Positions 17,244 through 27,472 of a stretch of 64,000 bases of DNA are shown in pieces (position 1 is the stretch's first letter; every line of letters begins with the position of its first letter). Position numbers and translations under genes: made by a program. This stretch comes from Sporolactobacillus sp. THM7-7 (GTDB lineage Bacteria; Bacillota; Bacilli; Bacillales; Sporolactobacillaceae), in assembly GCF_004153225.1 (NCBI RefSeq), contig NZ_SEMB01000009.1, positions 37,160 to 101,159 of the forward strand, written 5' to 3'. The notes beneath the pieces were generated by a model that searched no databases, was not told the DNA's origin, and saw nothing but the letters and a program-made list of their open reading frames with translations.

Positions 17244-17459
17244 TAAAATAAGTGCAGATAAAGAAAAACCTGGTGCAGCCAAGCCGCTGCGCAGTCTGAG
17301 CTTAGCGGCTCGTATTGGTTTAACGGGGGCCGCTCTTGGCCTGACTGTCCATTAAATCGGGATACAGAAAAACTTGCCGACTGGCCAATCTTTGACGCAG
17401 CCAGCCTCAGTTATCGGGTACTTAAATCCGTTAGAAATTTTATACGTTCTTGATGTGTC

Positions 17460-17486
17460 AAAAAGCGCTATGATCCGGCGCTTTTT
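17460..17486 (+). terminator. Intrinsic terminator after the first signal peptidase
   Basis: AAAAAGCGC (17460-17468) pairs with GCGCTTTTT (17478-17486). The stretch 17244-17459 before it holds no clear gene. One frame there (GAAKPLRSLSLAARIGLTGA, about 17268-17340) looks like the start of a membrane protein but ends quickly and may be a gene remnant. Confidence 0.75.
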
Positions 17487-17615
17487 GTTTGATAAAAATA
17501 AGGGTCGTCATGTTATTTTCCCAGTACGGATTAAAATTTTTAGCAGGAAAAAAGCGTGAAGGACAAATAGTCGTCTTCGTGCGGGGCAAATCAGTGATAT
17601 GAGGGGTTGGCCATC

Positions 17616-18179
17616 GTGAATCATCAGAAAAAAAGAAATGGGGCTTTTGCATGGATCCGCGCGATCGGTCTGGCTCTTCTTATTGTCTTTGTCGTTCGCA
17701 CGTTCCTGATCGGCAACTACGTCGTTGATGGTCCGTCAATGGAACCGGCGCTGCAGGACGGCGATCGCTTGCTTGTCAATAAACTGGATTATACGTTCCA
17801 TGAACCGAAACGTTTCGACGTCGTCATCTTTCACGCGACAAAGACTGACGACTACGTCAAACGCGTCATCGGCCTTCCCGGAGACACAATCAGGTATGCG
17901 AATGACCAGCTCTATGTCAATGACAAACCGATTAAAGAATCGTTCCTGAAATCAAATAAAAATCAGCTGCTCAGCGGTCAGCTGACGTGGGATTTTACGT
18001 TACACGGACTAACCGGAGAGATGCGTGTGCCAAAAGGAAAGCTATGGGTGATGGGCGATAATCGGCAGAACAGTGCGGATAGCCGAGTTTTTGGATTTGT
18101 CAGTCAGAATGATGTAGTCGGCAAAGTCTTCCTGCGTTACTGGCCAATGAAAGGTTTTGGAACCATTCACAGCAATTGA
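17616..18179 (+). CDS. lepB: Type I signal peptidase (copy 2)
   Basis: 187 residues, very similar to the upstream copy: one membrane anchor (about 10-30), catalytic Ser41 in GPSMEPAL, Lys82 in DDYVKRVIGLPGD, and VMGDNRQNSADSR. The GTG at 17616 is chosen since GAGGGG lies 9 nt upstream; the TTG at 17607 would be too close. The sequence just after each copy shares CTTGCCGACTGGC and a following GC-rich word, so the duplicated unit includes the 3' flank. Two or more type I peptidases with overlapping specificity are usual in Bacillus. Confidence 0.93.
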   Translation: MNHQKKRNGAFAWIRAIGLALLIVFVVRTFLIGNYVVDGPSMEPALQDGDRLLVNKLDYTFHEPKRFDVVIFHATKTDDYVKRVIGLPGDTIRYANDQLYVNDKPIKESFLKSNKNQLLSGQLTWDFTLHGLTGEMRVPKGKLWVMGDNRQNSADSRVFGFVSQNDVVGKVFLRYWPMKGFGTIHSN

Positions 18180-18360
18180 AGATAAACTTGCCGACTGGCA
18201 AGCTTTAATGCGGCCGGAGGATTAGTTTTTTCTAACTGTTTTCCGTTCCAATTTTCTATATAGGCTTCGCAGTATAAAAAAGCACCTGAAACTGAACTGC
18301 CCCCCTTTTATTATCCAACTTTTGGGGAACAGATCAAAACCAGGCGTTTTTTTTTGAGGA

Positions 18361-19518
18361 TTATCCGACTGCGCTTTCCGGATCTTTTCGAAAAAAGTAT
18401 TTCATCGCGTGGTAGACATCGCTTTTTTGTTTGAGTATAAAAGAATAGAAGGCGTCGTCCTTCAGTGTCCGGTAAGCACTCATTAGCGTGCTGGACCGGT
18501 GGTACGGATTGATTTCGCCATAGCCGAAAAAATCAGTGATCGACATAATTTCTTTGACGAGACGAATACATTTCGGGTTGTCTGAAGATAGATTGTCGCC
18601 GTCCGAAAAATGGAACGGATAGATATTGTACTTAACCGGGGGATAGGATGAATGAATCAATTCAAGTGCCTTGTGATACGCCGATGAGCAGATCGTGCCG
18701 CCGCTTTCTCCTTTGGAAAAAAAATCTTCCTCGCTGACGACCTTTGCTTCGGTATGGTGGGCGATAAACTGAATGGTCACCCGTTCGTATTTTGTCCGCA
18801 GAAAGCGCGTCATCCAGAAGAAGAAACTGCGGGCGATATATTTTTCCCACACACCCATCGACCCACTCGTATCCATCAGCGCGAGGACGACCGCTTTGCT
18901 TTCTGGCTTCGTAATAGTTTCCCATGTTTTAAACCGCAAATCTTCTTCATGGATCGGATGGATTTTTGCTTTTCCGGAGCGAGCATTTCGCTTGATCGCA
19001 GAAAGGATGGTCCGGCGCTTATCGATATTGCCCATCAGTCCTTTTCGGCGGATATCCCGGTAATCGATGCTGTGGGTGACGAGATCCGCCTCTTGTTTTC
19101 TTCTCAGATGAGGGAGCGCTAATTCTTTGAAAAAAAGATTTTCCAGCTCCAGAATTGAGACGTTGGCTTCGTAATAATCAATACCCGGCTGATCTCCGGC
19201 TCCTTTGCCTTTTCCGCTTCCCTTATCAGACTGTTTGCCCGGGGCCTTTGCGATCACATCGCCGATTTTGCTGTTTCCTCTCCCCTGGCCGACGTGTTTG
19301 GCTTTATCATAGTTGTAGCGGAGTTTATATTCGTCCAGTGAGCGAATCGGGATACGCGTCATTTTTTTTCCGTCCGAAAGAATGATGTTTTCGCTGCTAA
19401 TCAGATCCGGAAGATTCTTCTTAATGGCTTCCTTCACTTTTTCCGCATGCCGGCGCTGATCCTGATAACCCTTCTTATGCAGATCCCACTGTTCTTCAGA
19501 TATCAGATATTGGGACAT
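18361..19518 (-). CDS. yhbH: Sporulation protein YhbH (UPF0229, YeaH family)
   Basis: 385 residues, the usual size. The C-terminal half has a von Willebrand A-like domain starting [21 protein letters not shown], with the DxSxS metal site (DTSGS). The N-terminal half holds a charged region and a Gly/Lys-rich linker ([19 protein letters not shown]). The protein is required for normal sporulation in Bacillus and works with PrkA and SpoVR in the wider family. AAGGAAGGAG gives a very strong ribosome-binding site at the ATG at 19518. In B. subtilis yhbH directly follows prkA; here two signal peptidase genes intervene and yhbH is inverted. Confidence 0.93.
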   Translation of the reverse strand: MSQYLISEEQWDLHKKGYQDQRRHAEKVKEAIKKNLPDLISSENIILSDGKKMTRIPIRSLDEYKLRYNYDKAKHVGQGRGNSKIGDVIAKAPGKQSDKGSGKGKGAGDQPGIDYYEANVSILELENLFFKELALPHLRRKQEADLVTHSIDYRDIRRKGLMGNIDKRRTILSAIKRNARSGKAKIHPIHEEDLRFKTWETITKPESKAVVLALMDTSGSMGVWEKYIARSFFFWMTRFLRTKYERVTIQFIAHHTEAKVVSEEDFFSKGESGGTICSSAYHKALELIHSSYPPVKYNIYPFHFSDGDNLSSDNPKCIRLVKEIMSITDFFGYGEINPYHRSSTLMSAYRTLKDDAFYSFILKQKSDVYHAMKYFFRKDPESAVG

Positions 19519-19906
19519 AAGCAGTCTCCTTCCTTTAATGATCCAGATAGATAGTTTTCCGGGGGCGGGTGAAAGTCCACAGAGTCTGTCAATGAATTGA
19601 AGCTATACACAGATCCGGTCTCGAAAACTTGAGCCGATTGAACGGAGAAGCCTCTTAAGATTAGCTTATTAAATCTAGTATATGCACTTTAATGAAAATC
19701 TTGACTCGTTTCTGTGCAAGATGGACCTTCTGCTTATTGCAGGGATCGCCGCCCGGGTTTATCGACATGCAACGAAATTTTTTCTTTTCGCAAGTAGGAA
19801 AATACGAAAATCATGTGTCAAATCGGGAAACCTTTCGATATTTTTTTTCATTGTTCCCAAGCCATGATAAAATAGTAACCGAGACCATGCAGAAGGGTTG
19901 ATAAAT
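19519..19906. other. Intergenic region between divergent yhbH and the HAD gene
   Basis: No gene, RNA or clear repeat was recognised. It must hold the promoters of both flanking genes. On the minus strand GCATATACT near 19680 slightly resembles a sigma-E -10 box, but no partner -35 is convincing. Confidence 0.4.
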
Positions 19907-20581
19907 ATGATTAAAGCCATCGTTTTTGATTTTGACGGGGTGATTCTCGACACGGAGAGAATCATGTACCTCGTCATGCAAAATATGTTTCAACAATATC
20001 ACGTCTCCTTGCCGCTTTCCGTGTGGAGCCAGGCGATCGGTACGCAGCATGGCTTCGATTCGATCGGTTATCTTGAAGAGAAGGCCGGCCGAACGATCGA
20101 TCGGGAAGCTTTTCAGAAAGAACGCTATGAGGCATTTATCCGACTCGTCGATCGGGAAAAAGTGCTTCCGGGCGTGAAATCTTTGCTGGAACAGGCGAAG
20201 CATCTGGGCCTTAAGGTCGGTCTCGCGACGAGTTCCAGGGGCGATTGGCCGCGCCGGCACTTGAAGCGTCTTGGTCTGTCAAACTATTTTTCAAGCATCA
20301 AATCATGGGATGATGTCCAGAAGGTGAAACCGGATCCCGAGCTCTACATTCAATCGCTCGAAAGTCTCGATGTCTCACCGAAAGAGGCCATCGCCATTGA
20401 AGATTCTTTTAACGGTTCGCTCGCAGCAAAGCGGGCGGGACTTTACTGCATTGTCGTGCCGAACGCGGTCACGAAGCAGATGCCGTTCGGCCATGTAGAC
20501 GGCTGCTTCAAATCGCTGCAGGATGTCTCGCTGTCTAAGCTGATTCAGTATTTTGAGGATCCGAAAGCCGAAAACTCCTAA
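19907..20581 (+). CDS. HAD-family hydrolase, beta-phosphoglucomutase-like
   Basis: 224 residues with all HAD motifs: VFDFDGVILDTE (nucleophile Asp) at the N terminus, the helical cap, LATSSRGD (motif II), KPDPELY (motif III Lys) and AIEDSFNGSLAAKRAG (motif IV). The cap and motif style are those of subfamily IA proteins such as B. subtilis YhcW and beta-phosphoglucomutase; the substrate is probably a small sugar phosphate. ATG 19907 follows AGAAGGG; the in-frame TTG at 19898 overlaps that site. It is followed by pgcA, a sugar-phosphate mutase, on the same strand with about 200 bp and a separate promoter between them. Confidence 0.88.
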   Translation: MIKAIVFDFDGVILDTERIMYLVMQNMFQQYHVSLPLSVWSQAIGTQHGFDSIGYLEEKAGRTIDREAFQKERYEAFIRLVDREKVLPGVKSLLEQAKHLGLKVGLATSSRGDWPRRHLKRLGLSNYFSSIKSWDDVQKVKPDPELYIQSLESLDVSPKEAIAIEDSFNGSLAAKRAGLYCIVVPNAVTKQMPFGHVDGCFKSLQDVSLSKLIQYFEDPKAENS

Positions 20582-20723
20582 AGGGCATTTCAAGAAGTTT
20601 TCTTTACTAGGCCTTTAGCCTGATGCACAAGTCTGCAGCTTTACGGCACGGACTTTTTGCGGTATTGTGGAAAGGTTACCAGAAGAAGGGACTTTTCCCT
20701 GATGTGATGACAGCGTTTTTTTT

Positions 20724-20732
20724 TGCTATACT
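20724..20732 (+). promoter_or_regulatory. Extended -10 promoter for pgcA
   Basis: TGCTATACT is an extended -10 element after a run of T; GTGATG at the -35 position is weak. It lies 47 nt before the proposed start. Confidence 0.5.
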
Positions 20733-20778
20733 TAAGATAAAAAGTCGACTATCATGCCGCGTAAACGAGGTGGAGAAT

Positions 20779-22521
20779 TTGGAATGGGAAACGGTCTACA
20801 AAAAATGGCTGAACGATAAGACGCTGGATCGGCATCTCAGGCAGCAGCTGGAAGAGATGGCGGGCGACCGGGAGAAGTTGGAAGACTGCTTTTACAAAAA
20901 TCTGGAATTCGGTACGGGTGGTATGCGCGGGGAGATCGGGCCCGGCACGAACCGGCTGAACATTTATACGATTAGAAAAGCGACGGAAGGACTGGCTGCC
21001 TATATTTTGCATGCCGGGGCGGAAGCCGTAAAACGGGGAGTGGTGATTGCCCATGATCCCCGCCGCTTTTCAGCCGAATTTACGATAGAAGCGGCGAAGA
21101 CTTTAGGCGCGCACGGGATCAAAACGTATGTCTTTGATTCACTGCGTCCGACACCGCTTCTTTCTTTTGCAGTCCGCTATCTTCACGCTTTCTCGGGCAT
21201 TGTGATTACGGCGAGCCATAATCCGCCGCAATACAATGGGTATAAAGTGTATAACGCGTCTGGCGGACAGCTGCCCCCGGCGGAAGCCGATGAGGTAATT
21301 CAATTCGTTGCGGCCGCTCCGGATGAGCTGAGGATCAAAGTGGCGGACGAAGAAGCACTGAAAGCGGAAGGACTGCTGGAAGTCATCGGGGAAAAAGTGG
21401 ACAGCGCTTATCAGGAGCACTTGAAAACACTGTCGCTGAATCCGGAAGCCATTAAAAAAGTCGGTTCGGATCTGAAAATCGTGTTCACACCGCTCCATGG
21501 CTCGAGCTATCGCCCCGTTACGGCCGGTCTGAAAAAATGGGGATTCACGAATGTGACGGTCGTTCAGGAACAGGCGCAGCCCGATCCGGAATTTTCGACG
21601 GTTGAATCGCCGAATCCTGAAGAACATGCCGCATTCAAGATGGCGATGGAGTACGGCAAGCGACTCGACGCCGACATTCTGCTCGGGACGGATCCGGATT
21701 CCGACCGACTGGGCGTTGCCGTGAAAAACGATCAGGGTGAATACACCGTCCTGACAGGCAACCAGACGGGAGCCGTTTTGTTAAACTATTTACTTTCGCA
21801 GAGGAAGGCGAAAGGAACGCTTCCGGACAATGGTATCGTCGTCAAGACGATCGTCACTTCGGAAATCGGCCGGACGATTGCGGCTGCCTACGGCATACCG
21901 ACGGTCGACACGCTGACCGGTTTCAAATTCATCGGAGAAAAAATCCATGAATACGAATTGAATAAGAAACATACATTTCTTTTCGGCTATGAGGAAAGCT
22001 ATGGCTATCTGATCGGTTCCTTTGTCCGTGACAAAGACGCCGTTCAGGCCGCCGTGTTCGCCGCCGAAGCCGCCGCTTATTTCAAGTCCCAGGGGAAATC
22101 GTTTTACGAAGCCCTTCAGGATATTTTCGAAACTTACGGCTATTTCCGGGAAGGACTTGAATCGCTGACTCTGAAAGGTATTCAGGGAGAAGCGGAAATT
22201 GACGCGATTCTTTCCGATTTCAGGACGCATCCCCCGATTGAAATCGGCGGAGTCCACGTCACCGTCATCGAAGATTATCAAACGTCCGAAGCGACCGATG
22301 TGGAATCGGGGGCAAAGACAGCGATCGCGCTGCCGGTATCAAACGTTCTGAAATACAAGCTTGATGACGGATCATGGTTTTGCCTGCGTCCGTCCGGCAC
22401 CGAACCGAAAATCAAGTTCTATTTCGGTGTCAAAGGCAGCGATGCGGCGGATCGGGACAAAAAATTCGATACGCTGAAAACGGCGGTCATGGATCGGGTA
22501 CACGGGCTTGTGAACAAATGA
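20779..22521 (+). CDS. pgcA: Phosphoglucomutase
   Basis: 580 residues (B. subtilis PgcA has 581). It interconverts glucose 1-phosphate and glucose 6-phosphate, feeding UDP-glucose for glycolipids and wall polymers. Motifs: catalytic phosphoserine in [13 protein letters not shown] (Ser145), the magnesium loop [10 protein letters not shown] (near 306), the sugar loop [11 protein letters not shown], and the phosphate-binding end [13 protein letters not shown]. The TTG at 20779 was chosen because GAGGTGG lies 5-6 nt before it and the protein start then matches the family ([11 protein letters not shown]); the longer frame from 20623 runs through the promoter. Confidence 0.95.
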   Translation: MEWETVYKKWLNDKTLDRHLRQQLEEMAGDREKLEDCFYKNLEFGTGGMRGEIGPGTNRLNIYTIRKATEGLAAYILHAGAEAVKRGVVIAHDPRRFSAEFTIEAAKTLGAHGIKTYVFDSLRPTPLLSFAVRYLHAFSGIVITASHNPPQYNGYKVYNASGGQLPPAEADEVIQFVAAAPDELRIKVADEEALKAEGLLEVIGEKVDSAYQEHLKTLSLNPEAIKKVGSDLKIVFTPLHGSSYRPVTAGLKKWGFTNVTVVQEQAQPDPEFSTVESPNPEEHAAFKMAMEYGKRLDADILLGTDPDSDRLGVAVKNDQGEYTVLTGNQTGAVLLNYLLSQRKAKGTLPDNGIVVKTIVTSEIGRTIAAAYGIPTVDTLTGFKFIGEKIHEYELNKKHTFLFGYEESYGYLIGSFVRDKDAVQAAVFAAEAAAYFKSQGKSFYEALQDIFETYGYFREGLESLTLKGIQGEAEIDAILSDFRTHPPIEIGGVHVTVIEDYQTSEATDVESGAKTAIALPVSNVLKYKLDDGSWFCLRPSGTEPKIKFYFGVKGSDAADRDKKFDTLKTAVMDRVHGLVNK

Positions 22522-22527
22522 TATAAT
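22519..22527 (+). promoter_or_regulatory. Extended -10 promoter upstream of the prfC leader
   Basis: TGATATAAT lies exactly at the end of pgcA, its TG overlapping the pgcA stop codon. No good -35 box is seen. Transcription would start near 22534 and run into the hairpin structure at 22547-22651. Confidence 0.45.
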
Positions 22528-22546
22528 CATTCAATAGAATGGGAAG

Positions 22547-22651
22547 AAAGGCATTCGCAAAAAGACCACAGCTCTTTCGGGACGGAATACGAGCAGGAAA
22601 CGATCCTGCTTGCGCGATCCCGACTGGGAAAAAGAGGCGAGTGCCTTTTTC
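22547..22651 (+). promoter_or_regulatory. Structured leader / attenuator-like element before prfC
   Basis: Three nested helices can be drawn. The outer stem pairs 22547-22558 with 22637-22648 (12 bp, one wobble). The middle stem pairs CTCTTT (22572-22577) with AAAGAG (22631-22636) and CGGGA (22578-22582) with TCCCG (22618-22622). The inner hairpin is AGCAGGA / TCCTGCT (22592-22598 with 22604-22610). The outer 3' arm ends in a run of five T. It may be a large terminator of pgcA, or a regulated attenuator of prfC, which starts 55 nt further on. Confidence 0.55.
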
Positions 22652-22706
22652 TTGAGAAAAAAAGGACTTATCGATTCGATAGAATATGTAACCTCAGGAG
22701 GAAAAG

Positions 22707-24284
22707 ATGAATCAATTGCAGAAGGAAATTCGCAGGCGGCGGACGTTCGCGATTATTTCCCACCCGGATGCGGGAAAGACGACGCTGACGGAGAAGCTAT
22801 TGCTTCTCGGGGGGGCGATTCGTACAGCGGGCGCCGTTAAGTCGCGAAAGGCAGAGAAATTTGCGACCTCCGACTGGATGGAGCTTGAAAAAAAGAGAGG
22901 CATTTCGGTAACCTCCAGTGTCATGCAGTTTGAATATAACGGGTATAAACTAAACATTCTCGACACCCCTGGCCACCAGGATTTCAGCGAGGATACGTAT
23001 CGGACGCTGATGGCCGTCGACAGCGTAGTCATGATCATTGACGCGGCCAAAGGTGTCGAGCCGCAGACGATTAAGCTGTTTAAAGTCTGCCGGGATCGCG
23101 GCATTCCAATTTTTACTTTTATTAATAAGCTCGACCGCCAGGGTAAGGAGCCGCTTGAGCTTTTCGAAGAAATCGAGGATGTACTCGGTATCGAATCCTA
23201 TCCGATAAACTACCCGATCGGAATGGGGCAGTCGTTCCGGGGCGTCTATGACCGGATGGAGCACAAGATCGAATGGTACAATGACCGGCGCGAACGCCAG
23301 GTTCAGGATCTCAGCGAGGTCGAGGCCGTCACCGATATTCTGAAAGGAAAGCTCGACGACTATACACTCAGTCAGCTCGAAGAAAACTTGCTTTTGCTTG
23401 ACGAGGCGGGGAATACGTTCGATTTCGAAGCGGTAACATCCGGCAAACAGACGCCGGTCTTTTTTGGCAGCGCCATCTCGAGTTTCGGGGTGCCTACATT
23501 TCTGGATCATTACTTAAAAATGGCGCCTGATCCGCAGCCAAGAAAGTCGAGCGGCGGGTTTGTCCGCCCCGATGATAAGCAGTTTTCCGGATTTGTGTTT
23601 AAAATTCAGGCGAATATGAACCCGGCACACCGTGACCGAGTCGCGTTTCTGCGCATCTGCTCGGGCGCATTCGAAAAGGGAATGACGGTGTACCTGGACA
23701 GAACCGGAAAGCAGCTGAAACTTGCCCAGCCTCAGCAGTTTTTTGCCGACAGCCGGGAGATGATTGATGAGGCTTATCCTGGAGACATCGTCGGACTTTA
23801 TGATACCGGCTTTTACCAGATCGGCGACACCGTCTGTGCTTCGAAAGATACATTTAATTTTGGCGCCTTGCCGCAGTTTCCGCCGGAACATTTCGCCAAA
23901 GTGCGGGCGAAAAACGCCATGAAACAGAAACACTTTCTGAAGGGAGTGAACCAGCTCGCTCAGGAGGGCGCGATCCAGGTGTACAAAACACCTTTTGAAG
24001 AGACGATTCTCGGTGTGGTCGGCACGCTGCAGTTTGACGTGTTCGTCTATCGGATGCAGGCCGAATACGGCGTCGATCTCGACATCGAGCGGATGCCGCA
24101 TCAAATCGCCAAATGGATTGTCAGTCGGGAAGATGCCGAAGCGCTGCGGCGCAATGCCAACAATCTGGTTGTCAGCGACTATAAAGATCGGCCAGTTATT
24201 ATTTTCGAGAATGACTTTTCCCTGCGCTGGTTTACGCAGAAACATCCGGAGATCGAACTGCGCGACTCGAGCCATAATATTTAA
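22707..24284 (+). CDS. prfC: Peptide chain release factor 3
   Basis: 525 residues. RF3 is a GTPase that recycles RF1/RF2 from the ribosome after termination. The G domain has all motifs: SHPDAGKTTLTEK (G1), RGISVTSS (G2), DTPGHQDF (G3), NKLDRQGK (G4), followed by the two beta-barrel domains and the RF3-specific C terminus (GTLQFDVFVYRMQAEYGVDL, NDFSLRWFTQKHPEI). A strong site TCAGGAGGAAAAG precedes the ATG. The 3' flank has a GC hairpin without a T-run and then the second tandem array. Confidence 0.96.
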   Translation: MNQLQKEIRRRRTFAIISHPDAGKTTLTEKLLLLGGAIRTAGAVKSRKAEKFATSDWMELEKKRGISVTSSVMQFEYNGYKLNILDTPGHQDFSEDTYRTLMAVDSVVMIIDAAKGVEPQTIKLFKVCRDRGIPIFTFINKLDRQGKEPLELFEEIEDVLGIESYPINYPIGMGQSFRGVYDRMEHKIEWYNDRRERQVQDLSEVEAVTDILKGKLDDYTLSQLEENLLLLDEAGNTFDFEAVTSGKQTPVFFGSAISSFGVPTFLDHYLKMAPDPQPRKSSGGFVRPDDKQFSGFVFKIQANMNPAHRDRVAFLRICSGAFEKGMTVYLDRTGKQLKLAQPQQFFADSREMIDEAYPGDIVGLYDTGFYQIGDTVCASKDTFNFGALPQFPPEHFAKVRAKNAMKQKHFLKGVNQLAQEGAIQVYKTPFEETILGVVGTLQFDVFVYRMQAEYGVDLDIERMPHQIAKWIVSREDAEALRRNANNLVVSDYKDRPVIIFENDFSLRWFTQKHPEIELRDSSHNI

Positions 24285-24316
24285 AAACGTGTTCGGAGAC
24301 GGGCTCCCGAACTGAG

Positions 24317-24897
24317 GTTATGCGCCCAATCTTGGAAGTTACGCGCCCAAAATCGGAAGTTATGCGCCTGAACTTGGAATTTATGCGCCAAGCTTGGCAT
24401 TACGCGCCCAATCTCGGAGGTTATGCTCCCGAAGCCGGAGGTTATGCGCCGAACTCAGAAGTTATGCGTCCAATCTCGGAGGTTATGCGCCCGAACTTGG
24501 AAGTTATGCGCCAAGCTTGGCATTACGCGCCCAATCTCGGAAGTTACGCGCCGAACTCGGAAGTTATGCGCCTGAACTCGGAAGTTATGCGCCCGAAGCC
24601 GGAAGTTATACGCCCAATCTCGGAAGTTATGCGCCGAACTCGGAAGTTATGCGCCCGAAGCCGGAGGTTATGCGCCCAATCTCGGAGGTTATGCGCCGAA
24701 CTCAGAAGTTATGCGCCGAACTCGGAAGTTATGCGCCGAACTCGGAAGTTATGCTCCCGAACTCAGAAGTTATGTGCCCAATCTCGGAAGTTATGCGCCG
24801 AACTCGGAAGTTATGCGCCGAACTCGGAAGTTACGCGCCGAACTCGGAAGTTACGCGCCGAATCTCGGAGATTATGCTCCGAAACAAGGAAGTTGTG
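24317..24897. repeat. Tandem array, about 28 units of 20 or 21 bp
   Basis: The unit is GTTATGCGCCGAACTCGGAA (20 bp) or, with one additional base in the second half, 21 bp (for example CCCAATCTC or CCCGAAGCC in place of CCGAACTC). About half of the units have each length, so no reading frame can be kept along the array. A block around CCAAGCTTGGCATTACGCGC occurs twice, about 124 bp apart (near 24388 and 24511), showing duplication of multi-unit blocks. The word CTCGGAA is shared with the first array. It begins 32 bp after the prfC stop and runs to the terminator pair in front of metE. Confidence 0.93.
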
Positions 24898-24916
24898 CCT
24901 TCAATATAAAAAATAT

Positions 24917-24969
24917 GAGCCGGGTAACCTGCCCGGCTCAAATAAAAACCGCCTGAACGGCGGTTTTTT
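24917..24969. terminator. Double bidirectional terminator between the array and metE
   Basis: The first hairpin is GAGCCGGG / CCCGGCTC (24917-24924 with 24932-24939). The second is AAAAACCGCC / GGCGGTTTTT (24944-24953 with 24959-24968) followed by another T. Both strands carry a T-run, so prfC plus array (+) and metE (-) can both end here. Confidence 0.88.
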
Positions 24970-24985
24970 CCAACATCATTTCCAT

Positions 24986-27292
24986 TTATTTTCCGACTTT
25001 ATCTCCCAGTTCGGCACGCACTTCATGAGCGGCTTCGACCATGTTTTTCAGAGAAGGGATCGTCTCTTCCGGTTTCCGCGTTTTTAGTCCGCAGTCCGGA
25101 TTAATCCAGAAAATTTTCGGATCAAGAACTTGAAGCGCGCGTTCGATAGACGATTTCATCTCGGCGACACTCGGCACACGCGGACTATGGATGTCGTATA
25201 CGCCAAGGCCGATCCCTTTTTTATACTCGAAGTCTTCGAAAGTCGAGACCATTTCTCCATGGCTTCGCGCTGCTTCGATCGAAATAACGTCGGTATCCAG
25301 TGCATCGATCGCATCGATGATTTCATCAAACTCCGAATAGCACATGTGGGTGTGAATCTGCGTATCGTTATTGACGAACGATGTAGCGAGACGGAAAGCA
25401 TAGACGGCGTCATAAAGATAGCCCGCTTTTTTCTCCTCTTTAAGCGGCAGGCCTTCGCGGAGGGCCGGTTCATCCACCTGAATCATGCGGATGTCCGCTT
25501 CTTCGAGCGCGTGCACTTCTTTTTTCAGAGCGAGCGCGATCTGGTTGAAAACTTTGGACTGGCTGATATCGTTACGGGCGAACGACCAGTTGTAGATGGT
25601 TACCGGCCCCGTAAGCATGCCTTTGACCGGCTTTCGGGTCAGCGACTGCGCATAGACGCTTTCCTTCACCGTCATCGGACCGTTCCATGCGACATCACCG
25701 AAGATTAGCGGCGGCTTAACGCCACGAGAGCCGTACGACTGTACCCAGCCGAACTGTGTGAAGGCAAACCCGGCCAATTTTTCTCCGAAATACTCAACCA
25801 TATCGTTGCGTTCAAATTCTCCGTGAACGAGAACATCGATTCCGATATCTTCCTGGATTTTAATCCATCGGGCGGTTTCATCCTTGACAAACTGTTCATA
25901 TTGTTCTTCCGACCATTCGCCTTTCCGATATTTCCGGCGGGCGAGGCGAACTTCTTTTGTTTGGGGGAAACTGCCGATCGTCGTTGTCGGAAGTATCGGC
26001 AGCTGGAACGCGTCGGCCTGGACCTGCTGGCGCAGCTTGTAGGACCCCGGACGAGCAGGCAGTTCTGTCCCAAGACGGCTCAGTTCCTTCTGAACCTCTT
26101 GATTGTTCCGGTGCTCCGACTGCTGCAGTGCCTGGATATCGGCGCTGTTTTTCTTAAGATCGGCTTCGATCGCGGCTTTTCCTTCATTAAGACCTTTGAC
26201 CAGCGTGACAATTTCGGCCAGCTTCTCATCGGCGAAGGAAAGCGCGTTTTTCAGAATCGGATCCAGTTTCTCTTCATTAGTTACAGTCACAGGGACATGC
26301 AGCAGACTACAGGAAGGGGTGATCCAAAGCTTATCTTTTTCGCCAGCCGTGCCGAGCAGCGTTTCCAGTTCGTTCAGAGTTTCGGTCAGATCCGCTTTCC
26401 ATACGTTGCGTCCGTCAATGACCCCAGCCGCGAGCACCTTGTCTTTGGGGAAGCCGAACGATTGAATGGCTCTGAGGTTGGCTTCCTTTCCATGGACGAA
26501 GTCAAGTCCGATGCCGTCGACCGGAAGCTGAACCACTTCTTCATAATTATCCACCGCTTCGAAATAGGTCTGGAGAAGCAGCTTCAGACCGGGAACGCCG
26601 TTTTTCAGCGCCTCATATGTCTTCTGGAATGCAGCCAAATCTTCTTTTGTCGATTTTTTGACGAGGATCGGTTCGTCAATCTGCACCCATTCGGCGCCGG
26701 CCTCTTTCAATTCGCCGAGTACTTGAGTATATAGAGGAACGAGCGAATCAAGCAGCGGCTGAAAGTGGGCCTCATCATATCCTTTAGAAAGCCTGAGCAG
26801 CGTAATCGGGCCGACAATCACCGGCTTGCCGATAATGCCGAGTTCTTCCTTTGCTTCATGAAACAGCGTAAGCAGGCGATTTTCAGTAACGCGCGGCTTC
26901 GTTTTATTGCTGATTTCAGGAACGATGTAGTGGTAGTTTGTGTTGAACCACTTTGTCATCTCGGAAGCGACGGAATCTTTATTCCCACGGGCAATCGAAT
27001 AGTACGTTTCCAGCGAGATCTTTTTCTCGCCGCTGTTAAACCGATCCGGAATCAGTCCGAACAAAACGGCGGTATCCAGTACGTGATCATACAAACTGAA
27101 ATCGCCGACCGGGATCAGATCGACACCAATATCCTTTTGCTTTTTCAGGTAGCTCAGACGAAGTTTTTTAATGGTCGCAAGAAAATCTTCCTTTTCCAGT
27201 TTTCCGGCCCAAAATTGTTCCAGAGCCTTCTTCCACTCTCTCTTTTCTCCGATTCTTGGATAACCAAGATTGGAACTTAGCACATTTGCCAT
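24986..27292 (-). CDS. metE: Cobalamin-independent methionine synthase
   Basis: 768 residues. It transfers the methyl group of 5-methyltetrahydropteroyl-triglutamate to homocysteine. The N-terminal domain starts with the family signature [20 protein letters not shown], and the C-terminal catalytic domain has the zinc and homocysteine residues in [33 protein letters not shown] and [17 protein letters not shown] stands before the ATG at 27292. Expression should be turned off by S-adenosylmethionine through the S-box riboswitch upstream. It converges with prfC. Confidence 0.97.
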   Translation of the reverse strand: MANVLSSNLGYPRIGEKREWKKALEQFWAGKLEKEDFLATIKKLRLSYLKKQKDIGVDLIPVGDFSLYDHVLDTAVLFGLIPDRFNSGEKKISLETYYSIARGNKDSVASEMTKWFNTNYHYIVPEISNKTKPRVTENRLLTLFHEAKEELGIIGKPVIVGPITLLRLSKGYDEAHFQPLLDSLVPLYTQVLGELKEAGAEWVQIDEPILVKKSTKEDLAAFQKTYEALKNGVPGLKLLLQTYFEAVDNYEEVVQLPVDGIGLDFVHGKEANLRAIQSFGFPKDKVLAAGVIDGRNVWKADLTETLNELETLLGTAGEKDKLWITPSCSLLHVPVTVTNEEKLDPILKNALSFADEKLAEIVTLVKGLNEGKAAIEADLKKNSADIQALQQSEHRNNQEVQKELSRLGTELPARPGSYKLRQQVQADAFQLPILPTTTIGSFPQTKEVRLARRKYRKGEWSEEQYEQFVKDETARWIKIQEDIGIDVLVHGEFERNDMVEYFGEKLAGFAFTQFGWVQSYGSRGVKPPLIFGDVAWNGPMTVKESVYAQSLTRKPVKGMLTGPVTIYNWSFARNDISQSKVFNQIALALKKEVHALEEADIRMIQVDEPALREGLPLKEEKKAGYLYDAVYAFRLATSFVNNDTQIHTHMCYSEFDEIIDAIDALDTDVISIEAARSHGEMVSTFEDFEYKKGIGLGVYDIHSPRVPSVAEMKSSIERALQVLDPKIFWINPDCGLKTRKPEETIPSLKNMVEAAHEVRAELGDKVGK

Positions 27293-27428
27293 TCTTTCAT
27301 CCTCCTGTTATTTAAGCGGTTCGGTTGAAGAAGCAAGGAGACGGCAGCTCGTATCAGAGCAAACTGCGCTTTTCCTTCTTTTTCAAGCAAACTATTTTTA
27401 TGAAAGAAGCTCCATTTTGAGGGGAACG

Positions 27429-27455
27429 AAAAAAGCCTCTCTAATCGAGAGGCTT
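27429..27455 (-). terminator. Riboswitch-controlled terminator of metE
   Basis: AAGCCTCTC (27433-27441) and GAGAGGCTT (27447-27455) form a 9-bp stem; on the minus strand it is followed by six T. This is the expression platform of the S-box element. Confidence 0.88.
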
Positions 27456-27472
27456 AAAAGATCATCCGCAGC

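Larger units (their letters stand above)
17367..18216. repeat. Shared 3' flank of the duplicated signal peptidase genes
   Basis: AACTTGCCGACTGGC followed by a CTTT..GC.GCC word occurs near 17367 and again near 18186, downstream of each signal peptidase gene. In the second copy CTTGCC and GGCAAG form a 6-bp hairpin. This marks the limits of the tandem duplication. Confidence 0.6.

Noticed and set aside
17152-17355. 67-codon frame after the first signal peptidase
   Set aside because: Its first half overlaps the peptidase gene and no start signal is present; the second half may be a remnant of a membrane protein but is too short to name.
24320-25087. 255-codon plus-strand frame through the second array
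   Set aside because: The frame runs on through the metE terminator and into metE antisense; 20/21-bp unit mixing shows there is no coding constraint.
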